This document shows, piece by piece, positions 1 through 9,600 of a stretch of 20,519 nucleotides of DNA. Source of the stretch: a virus. The position numbers and the translations under genes were made by a program. Location of the stretch: positions 1 through 20,519 of the IMG/VR virus record IMGVR_UViG_3300025168_000870; one strand, given 5' to 3'. How positions within the stretch are numbered: position 1 is the first letter of the stretch; each line of letters opens with the position of its first letter. Under the pieces are notes generated by a model, which searched no databases, was not told the origin of the DNA, and saw nothing but the letters and a program-made list of their open reading frames with translations.

Positions 1-224
1 TAGTGGTATCCAGCGGGTGCAGCTTGTCCTTGTACACCAACACGAGCGGCTTGTCCCCGTGGATCAACGGGGATAATTTGTCTCTGCATAACAGTAGGAG
101 CAGTTTGTACTTGCATAACAGTAGGAGCAGTTTGTACCTGTGGGCCAACGGGGGCGGCTTGTCCCTGTGGGCTTGTAGTAGTTTGAGTAGGAGTAGTAGG
201 TGAACTTGTGTTATGATATGACAT
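1..224 (-). CDS. Gln/Ala/Pro-rich 9-residue repeat protein (N-terminal part, cut by window edge)
   Basis: A reading frame opens at an ATG at 224-222 and stays open for 74 codons to the left edge, so only the N-terminus is visible. Residues 1-18 are Ser/Thr/Pro-rich low complexity. From residue 19 to 72 the protein is six tandem 9-residue units of the pattern xQxQxAPxx, for example PQVQTAPTV, MQVQTAPTV and VQGQAAPAG. I see no signal peptide or membrane segment in the visible part. The start lies 13 bases after the stop of the preceding gene in the same direction, and the leader contains AATAAATAA and no Shine-Dalgarno sequence, as for the other genes here. I do not recognise the family. Its place after the giant tail protein makes a virion-associated or fibre-like role possible, but this is inference. 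The opposite strand is also open here, but it lacks this gene-like spacing. Confidence 0.62.
   Translation of the reverse strand, partial: MSYHNTSSPTTPTQTTTSPQGQAAPVGPQVQTAPTVMQVQTAPTVMQRQIIPVDPRGQAARVGVQGQAAPAGYH
9..170 (-). repeat. Six tandem 27-bp (9-codon) repeats
   Basis: Six in-frame 27-bp units encode the 9-residue repeats of the protein at the left edge. Two units are almost identical at DNA level: the same 26 bases occur at 85-110 and again at 112-137. The outer units are diverged, for example QRQIIPVD and RGQAARVG. Near-identity at nucleotide level suggests recent duplication by slippage or unequal recombination. Confidence 0.85.
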
Positions 225-237
225 ACTTTGTTATTTA

Positions 238-624
238 TTATTTACTACTTTCTGTTGTTTGTAATCCAACAGAAAATAATTCAATTGCAGAAGTTGAGTC
301 GTTGACAAAGTCAATTTCAGCAAAATAGCCTTTTAAACTGGCTGTATTTGCTTTTCTATTTTTAGCAAACATTAAAAAATCACTAACCACCGGACCTGTA
401 ACAATACTTTCATCGTAAAGCACAACTAATTTATTTCCTTCAAATGCTTCGTCCTCAGTTATTATATTAATAATTTCTCCTAAAAAAAGTATATTTCCAT
501 AAATACTAGAACTAAACGTATTGTTAGTTGATCCAACAGGTGTAGTTGGTACGTAAAAAGCTAAATCCCCAACTTGAACCGATGTGTTAATAGGGGTATC
601 ATATGTTATTAGTAATGTTTGCAT
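238..624 (-). CDS. Small hypothetical phage protein, 128 residues
   Basis: This complete frame runs from an ATG at 624 to TAA at 238-240. It sits 21 bases after the giant tail gene and 13 bases before the repeat-protein gene, so it belongs to the same right-to-left operon. The protein alternates short hydrophobic beta-like stretches (QTLLITYD, VGDLAFYVP, NILFLGEIINII, KLVVLYD) with polar turns, and ends in a Ser/Thr tail. A segment FAKNRKANTASLKGYFAEI followed by VNDSTSAIELFSVG looks like a conserved core of small proteins that I recall next to tail genes in marine phage contigs, but I cannot verify this. There is no signal peptide, no membrane helix and no Cys. It could be a small beta-barrel tail or fibre accessory protein. 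Function unknown. Confidence 0.75.
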   Translation of the reverse strand: MQTLLITYDTPINTSVQVGDLAFYVPTTPVGSTNNTFSSSIYGNILFLGEIINIITEDEAFEGNKLVVLYDESIVTGPVVSDFLMFAKNRKANTASLKGYFAEIDFVNDSTSAIELFSVGLQTTESSK

Positions 625-645
625 AATTTATGTTATTTAATAATA

Positions 646-3600
646 TTAATCGGTAGTATATGATATATGGTCAAACGGTAAATGACCTGGCACCATTCCA
701 CCTGAAAAAATTTCTAGTGGATAGTGCTTGTCTTTACCCCATGCCGTTTGTATTGGTCCTCCTACTTTACCAAGTGGATCATTTGGATCATAAGGAGCGT
801 GAGCCGCAAGAGAATCACCAAATCCTCCCCCATAATGAGTCCACCCACTAGTAGGTGATGCCGCTAAAGTTCCATTTGCATCAACACCCCCAGGTATCAT
901 GTTTGTTTTTGCATAGTCTACTGTACCGACTATATAAAACTCTAATTCTCTATTTTCCTCTATGCCCCCCCAATTTGGATATCTCATATCTTGCGAGAAC
1001 CAGTCTTTTGATAGAAATGCTTTGCCACTATAATCATTTCCACTACTAGCATCTTCCCAGCAACCAAGTGTATTATTTCCCGGAAACGCAACGTACTGCC
1101 CTTCATGAGCCTGCAAATCCACAAACTGAGTTGGCCCCCAGGACGCTATTGGCATATCAAACTCTTTCCAATATATTCTAAACAATGGCTTATCAGGGTA
1201 TACTTCTTTTGAATAAGGACTATATCCACTTAAAGTATGTAGTTCTGGGAAATCAAATATTATTTTTTCAATATCATCACCCTGAACATGATACCCCTCT
1301 TGTGTTATTGTTACGCCATTATGGTTTACCGGATACGCATATACACAATCAGCAGGATTACCGTATGTAACAGCTGGGTCATAATTAAGTGCTTGAACAT
1401 TTGAACACCCAGCGTTATATGTACAACCATGTGTTTGAGCGCCAGTACCTCCGGTCTGTAAGGATGGGTACTCAGGATGATATATGTTTGCTGATGCATC
1501 ATAGTTGTTTGCATACGGATCAGTGCATCCAAAGTATGAACCATTAGGTATAGTAATTGATACAGGATATAAAGTTCCAGATGGATCGGCAGTGTGTTTT
1601 AAATCAGCGGTTATTACCCACTCCTTATTAAAAACTCCACTTTGTAAGTTTGAGGAGTTAATTTGATTACTTATGCCTGAGAAAAATAGATAGTTATCAG
1701 TAACGTTATAATCATCGATAGGATCAGGTTCGTAAAGATCTCTAAATTGAGGATAACCATTGGATTGCCCGCCTTTAATAAATATCATATTTCCTACTTT
1801 CCAATTTCCAGTAGCAAAATTTGGTGCTTCTAAAAAATTATACTGAACCATGATCTTATGATTACCTTGTCCTAACGCTCCATAATGAGGGACAACATGA
1901 ATAGATGGTGAATTAAACTCACAACAACTATTATCACCATTACACGGATTAATCGCGTTAGGAGCAAAATTATTAGCAGCATATCCAAGTATATTACCAA
2001 CGGCTGGCCATCCTGGATTCCAGGTAAAATTAGAGGAAGTAGTATAAATATTTCTATAAGACATTGTTGTATCCATACAACCTTCATACACACAAGAACC
2101 ATCATCTGTTATAGCGTATAAACTTGCATTATAGTTAGATGCTATAGGATCTGTACATCCTCCTTGAGAATAATACTGAGTTCCTGTTATTGGTCCGCAA
2201 GTGTAGGCATCCGCTCCGTTAAGCATGCCAACACTATCAAGTGTCCAAGTGTAATCTCCAGCAACTTGAGTGCCAAAGGCAGCAAGATGTTCAGCTAATT
2301 CAGAGGCTTCCCAGTGTCCAGCAACTCCATTATAAGAATTTTCGCAACTTTGAGCCCACATCCAATTTCCATAGCCAGGATGGCAATTATTTCCAAACCC
2401 ATCTTGTGAATTATAAGGTTGATAGGATGTAGTGTGGGTGGTAATGCCATCTGGAGCTGTAATGGTAATAGTGTAAAGGCTATGCTTACTAACGTGTGAC
2501 CAATCAGCAATTACACTCATTCCTGAAGCATTTATACGTATTTGTGGTGTTCCTATAAAGCCAGTGCAATCACCATAATCACAACTAGTATCCATTGTGT
2601 TTGCAGTAGAATCATAATTATTGGCTAATAAATTACCAGCTAAAGTTGTATTTCCATAACTGGGGAAGTGGTAGTTGGTACCGGTACTGTGAAGAGGTCC
2701 GTCCGTACACCCATAAGCTATAGCAATACAAGGATCTGTAGAATCAACCGAGGAAGTCTGTTGAATAGTTGCCGAAGAGTCATAATTAAACATTGTAGGA
2801 TCCATACAACCATAAATTCCAAGAGTTATACAAGCAGCTGGATCACTTCCTAACCAAGGACCACCACTACCATCAGTAACAGCAACCTCCCCATAAGCAT
2901 GCCAACAAGTATCGCAAAATTCTAGATAATTAGAATCCGTACACCCAGAGCAAGCGTCGTAATAACAAGAACTATCATCACTACTGGCCCAAGAATCATA
3001 ATTACAAGCTCCCCAACTACCTAATGGATTACTAGCTCCAGTATTATCCGTGCACCCAGGACCTGCACAAGAAGTATTACGGGAAGCTGCAAACCAATCT
3101 GTGTAAAATGTTCCTCCAACACTAGTGTCATTTACACCTCTAATTCTAATATTATAATACGTGCAAGCTACAAGTCCTGTGACCCAAAAATCATCTTGAT
3201 TATAAGGTGGTAAACCTTGAGCGATAGCGGGAGTGTAAGTTCCTGTCCCCATTGTTGATTGATTAGGATCCCAAATACCCCCGCCCCAACCAGAACCAGG
3301 AGCTACACCTTGCCATTCTATTTCGTAATAATCAGGAGCTGTTTCTCCTGCACCAAAACAGTTATGACAAAGAGCCATTAATCCAAGGGAAGTTGGCGTT
3401 TGGTACGGAAGTGTTAATGTCAGAAAGCCAGAGCCCCAATAGTTACATGCTCCACCGTTCATTCCAACATTATTAACACCAGGATATGCATTAATTTCAT
3501 CGCATTGTGCTGTAGTCGCACCATCATAATTTAACGCTGTAGGATCATCACAATACACACAAGAACCATCATCCGCAATTTGATTGTATCCCGCTGGGAT

Positions 3601-6600
3601 CCCATCATTCATATTAACGCCCCCATTACCATTAGACATAAGCCACCAGTAATTACACGGGTAAACATTATTTTGTGTGCCAAAAATTGTGCAAGCAAAG
3701 AAAGGGATCTCGCAAGTACCATTATCCGTATTAACATCAACAGCCGTATCATTAACGATAGGTATGAAATTAGATGCTAAAGAATTAGTACATCCTAAAA
3801 TTGATGCAATACAAGATCCATCATCAGTATTAGCTGTAGAGCTATAGTTGTAGAAGGAATTATAATTTTGTTGAATTGTGATAGTATTGTCAACACTATT
3901 ATCTGGAGTCGCATCAACTGAAGTCATGTAAGTACCTATGAATTGAGAAGAATCTGTACAGCCGAGTATGGTATTAATACAACTACCATCACTAACCGTA
4001 GCAAGTGGATTGCAATTAAGAGTATTGTTATAAGTGATTCCATCATCTATGAAAGTTCCGCAATCTATACAACCAGCTAAATAACAAGAACCATCATCAG
4101 TATTTACTAATGGATCATAATTAGTTTGAGTTAGATCCATACATCCATAAATAAAAGGAATACATGTCCCATCATCAACAACAGCGGACGCGTTATAGTT
4201 AAAAGAACCATCATCCGTACAACCATAAACACTACCTATAGCGGGTTGATTCGTAATACTACCTATGCCCTGTACATCAAAACTGCTCGTATCAAAGCCG
4301 CTTGTAATAATATTTACATCATTAACACCTACATTTTCACCTCGTATGTAATTAAACCACTTACCTTCTTTGTTTATGAATTCATCTACACTCCCGCTCT
4401 CTATATCTGTTTTTATATTATTAACATACCATCCGGTTTTAGGATCTAAATTATAATAGTTACTTTCAAGAAAAGTTCCAGTAATAACCGGTGACATTAA
4501 ATCAACACCGTACATGGTATTATAATCTACCATTGCGTTCACTTTAGATTGTGATCCCTCGTAATTTATAGTTGAAAATGATTTTACTGAGCCTGGAGAA
4601 TCACCGATAATAACTTTTAACGATGTTGGAGTAAAATTTTCTTCCCCATAAAACGTATTTCTAAGTTCATTATCATCGTGTTTCCATATTTTTCCTTCTA
4701 ATATAGTATAATAATCACCGGCAACACTAATGCCATATTCTGGATAAAATGATTTAAAACTAACCCAACCTCTTACTCTTTCATTAAAAGATATTGTTTT
4801 TGCAATTGTATCTCCTTTTATTGTAAGATTATAATCTTCTTTATTAGTATCAAAACTACCAATTATTTTATTCCCTAGTTTTAAGTTTTCATTAAACCAT
4901 CCTTCCATGCCATGATCCGAAATTGGGGTTAACCCATCTTGAGATAGTCTTAAAACTTTACCTCTTTGTTTATCAGTAAAATATACTCTAAATGCTTCAG
5001 CAGCAAATGATTCTGGGTTTTTAGAAATACCATAATCTCCGGAAAAAGGCATAGATTGTCCTAAAACTTTGTTAGAAGCTGTTAGGTTCACACTGCTATC
5101 CGCGTTGTATAAAGCATCTTTATTTGCCAGTATTTTCAGGACTTTATCTTCACATAATGCTATTAAATCAGAATCTCTAGCATAAAGTTTTTGTATACTA
5201 CCGTAACCAGGATTTAAATCTTTTGTTATTCCCTCTGCTGTAATAAATTGATTTAAATTGTTAACGTCCGAGGTAGAATTATATATTCCAGAGAATATTA
5301 AACCATGTTTTTTATATTGTTTTGTATAATTATTATTTACTTCAGTATTAACTTTGACACCATTTGATAAAAAAGGTTGATTAAAAGTATCTTTTATTCT
5401 ATTAGATTCAACACCATTTCCATAACTCCAACAATTAAACCAAGGTAAATCAAATGACGCTTTATATAAATTTTTATTTATATGGAAAAACCCTTGAGAT
5501 GTTTGCCCAAAACTACCAAAATAGGTTTTAGCCGTAATATCTGTTTTTAAAATAGTGCCATCTTTTAGTTCCAAGTTAATAATATCACCAACACTTGAGG
5601 TTCCAAAAAGTGTTATGCCACCAAAAATAGATTCATCTCTTTTTACAGTAATTCTATTTGGTGCCTCCCAGTTTATAATTGTGAAAGGAATATTTCTTAT
5701 TGTACCTTTTTGCCCTAGGTAAAATACATCTTTAGAAGTAATTTCGGTTAGTTGGTGCGGTATTGATTGACCAACCTCATAATATAAATTAACATCTGTA
5801 ATAGGTTTTGGTTCAGTTTCAAAAACAGCAGGAGAGTAAACATCTCCAGCTTGCGGATCACTTTCTTTTAAAAACTCTAAAGTATAACCAACAGCTTTTA
5901 ATTGGGTTTGGTTAGGTAAGCCAATCTGCGTCAGGTAATTTGAAGCTGCTGTCGGTGAAAAACCATTACATGTAGCTTGTGTAAACACTAGATCTTGACC
6001 TGAAGTAGGATCTAAAGAATAATCAAGGGGTACAATGTAGTTGTCATATCCTCCAAATCTCACTATATTCCCTGCAACACCTCCCACTTCCTGTATCTGC
6101 TTGACTACAAGCCATTGACCAGGAACGTTTGTTGTACCAATTTTATGCAGTATCATGCCAACAGTAATCTTTGCGGCATTTCCAGTAACAGCGCTAGTTC
6201 CGGTTATTGAAGGAATATGAAGAGCTAAGAGATCTTTATCATTAGTATATTGCCAGTTATGATTAGTACCAGAAGTATTTGCTGTTAAAGTGATTTCTTC
6301 AGCCCCTTGTATTATAGTATTACTGCCTAAAATTGCACCACCAGCAATTGGACTCCAATGTGCATAGTGAGGATCTTGAGTAGAAAACATGAAATTTTTA
6401 CTAAAGTTTGCTGGGTTTGTATAACCACCAGCCTGATGATTACCCCATTTCCATGGCTCATCAAGAGCTCCATCAGGCAATTTTTCATATTCCGCAACAT
6501 TACCCAAAGAAATATTACCGTAACCAGTAGCATATCTAACTCGTTGAGAAACCGTTAAACCCGGTTGAATAGTATGTATTTTTTGAAGAGGATCTTCTCT

Positions 6601-9600
6601 CCATCTAAATTTAGCTCCTGGCATAAAGTTATTTGCAAAACTAGCCTCAGCAATATGGTTTGGATTTACATTAAGATTAAAAAAATCAGAGATAAAGTCA
6701 TATTCCTTGTTACCATAATTAAAATTGAAGTTTTTGCTATGTATTCCACCAAAACCTATATCAAGAATAGTTTTTCCATTTACTAGTGAACTTAAGTTCG
6801 TTTTTCCTTTTGCAGTATGCGCATCCACCGCTGTGTTATAAGGATCTGAAAGTAAATTATTAGAATTGTTGGAGCTAAAATACCTAGCGCAATCAAAAAA
6901 CCAGTAAGAAGTTTCAGGACTATTAAGAAACTCACCGTTATTATCATACATCTTCCAACCACTTTGTTCAGTATCATAATCAATCTTATTATCATTATCT
7001 AAATCTTCAAAACTAAATTCTTGAAACCAAGCTTGATAAAAATTCTTAAACCTACTAAAAGGAGGAGAGGTAAATTCTGAGGCGAAAATGTTTTGTGTAC
7101 TGTAAAAGGCCAACCACTCACCACTAAATATATCATTAATAGTGGCACCTTGAGGAAGGGGATCGGGGTAATGTTGCTGAACAAGATTAGAAAGACTATT
7201 AGCTGGTAGTTCAAAGGCGTCTATAAAATTGGTGTTTGAGCCCTGTGATGAATTCCCCGGAATTCCGGTGGCAAGTCCTCCATTACCAGCGTATGCGCCA
7301 GTAGTTGGCGGAATGCAAGTTTGGTTTAATAAATATATTTTTCTAGAAGCGACAACATCATAATCAACATCATCTCCTTGGTCAATTTTAACGCTTTGAT
7401 TAAAAATATCATCTCCAGCTATTCTAACAAAAAATCTACCATCAAACTCCGGCCTTCCTTTTTCTACATAATTATATACAGACACTGTTACGGTAGAATC
7501 AATATCAACTAAATTGCTAGCTAATATATCATCTAACTCTGCCCCAAGACTTTTCCTCAAAGTTACATTATATCTACTATTAACTGTTGATCCCATCAAT
7601 CCCCCAGCTCCATCCCAATCGCAATGAATACTATTTATCTCATATCTTTCTGTAGTAGATCCTGTTGAAGTATTGGTAAATTCTATGTATAAAATACCAT
7701 CATCAATATCATGCAAATTACCCATTGCCGTGCCGCTTAAGTAATCATAATTCATTTGGAATTGCTTGCTGCCTTTAAGTGGTAGATTAATTGCAGAAGA
7801 AAATAACTGATTAGTTAAATTAATTTCTTCTCCTAACTTAACTTTTTGACGTCTAACAGCGCTTGGAGCTTCGTTTGAAATATCTAAAACTTTATATTTG
7901 TTTTTATCACTAACAGCCCCGTAATCATTTACTCCTTTTTTAAGAATAATAAAACTATCCTCATCTAACTTATTTCTATCAGAGGATTGTATTGAAAGCC
8001 AATAATCATCATTATCTGTTTCATAATAACGATCTAATAATAAGTTATAGTATTCTCCTTCAGTTTCTTTAACATAAAATTTAAAATACTCTGTGTCTAT
8101 AGGTTTTTCCGTTACTGTAAACGCAACGTTTATTTTATTTTTATGTTGAGCAGTTGTCTGATCAAATCTTACCCCACCACTTGCGTGTGAAAACACAGCA
8201 GATTCTCTGTTGTAATTATCAGAATAAGTTAAACCCACTTGATAATCTCTTAGTGATTTTACAGAACTACCAACCCCAACTATACTAGAAGTATTTTGAG
8301 TTACTTCAAATTCAGGTAAATAAGATCTACCATCTAAATATTTTATATCAAATCCACTCGTATAATTTGCATATATTATTCTATTACCTATAACTTCCTG
8401 TGCTAAAGCCGTTAAAGGAACATCATCAGATCCTCTTAGTATTTGATTACTTGGTAGTATACCAGCATTACCACTAGATGTTATTGTAATCTCATCATTT
8501 ATCCATTTAGAATCTCCTCTTGTCAAAATAATATCACTTATTGAACCTATAAATGTTGATTGATTTGTTGAAAGATCTGTTATTAAAAATGTGTTGGTCG
8601 CCCCGGGGAAAGGAATAAAAGAATATGTTGGTTCTATTTTAAATGTTAAACTATGTCTTCCATTTCCACTTATACTTCTCGAACCAATCATATAATAACC
8701 ATCGCTATCTATTAGATCAACTCTAACCTCTCCTTGGCTATAATCCTCTATTAAAAAAGAGTAAGTATAAGTTTCGCCATCTTTTAAATTGGGTATATTT
8801 TCATGTTGTATTGTTTGACCAACGCCATTTCCATCCCAAATAAGTTTATCAAATGCAAATTCTACACTATCTAATGTGATATCATCATAAATATCATTAA
8901 AATTTGGATAAGGTAAAATATTTAAAGGACGCTCAATAAATTCCGTTAAATACACACCTGGCGAATAATCATCCTTATGAATTATTTCTATAGCCGCAAC
9001 ATCTTCGGGCATGTTTTCGCTTATAAAACCCGTAAGGGAAATATATTCAGCGGTATTAGTCATGCTTAAATTATATCCATCTGTTGAAGAATAATTATAC
9101 TGTCCAGGACTAAAAGCTGGTACGGAGAAAGGTGAAAATCCAGAGTATTCCCCATCTAAATACTTATAACGATAACCAAATCGTATAAATTTATCTTCAA
9201 AAATATACTCAGTTTCCATCTTTTTATCAATCACATATTTTAGAATACCATTAGCAGGTGCAACTGGAGGAGTTCCTGAAATAGATAATATTTGTAATCT
9301 TATATCACAATATATTCCATCCGCGACATAACTAGAGTATACTCTTGAATTACCAATTTGTGGAAGTATTACGCATGATATACGTGATCTACTTGTTAAT
9401 AGTGGTAAAGGAGGGATTGATGTTCCGTTAAATTCCTGTATATTCACAACATCTCCTAACCAAAAATCTAAAGTAAAATTTGTATCACCCGCGATGTTTG
9501 TATCTACTCTTACTGTAAAAATATCTCCCTTGGAAAGAGTTGAAAAATCATAATAAGGGGACGTTTGCAAACTAGACGATCCTTGGTTTAAGTTACTTGA

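Noticed and set aside
3-203. Plus-strand open frame of 66 codons
   Set aside because: It is the mirror of the 9-residue repeat gene. Its Leu/Ser repetition follows from the 27-bp repeats, and no other gene in the window uses the plus strand.
1330-4224. Repeat array as a CRISPR or DNA-level tandem repeat
   Set aside because: Similarity is at protein level only. DNA units are diverged, spacing is irregular, and the frame is open throughout.
6792-7214. Two extra minus-strand open frames inside the giant gene
   Set aside because: They overlap the long frame completely, are rich in Ile/Leu/Met as expected from out-of-frame AT-rich DNA, and have no leader or spacing.
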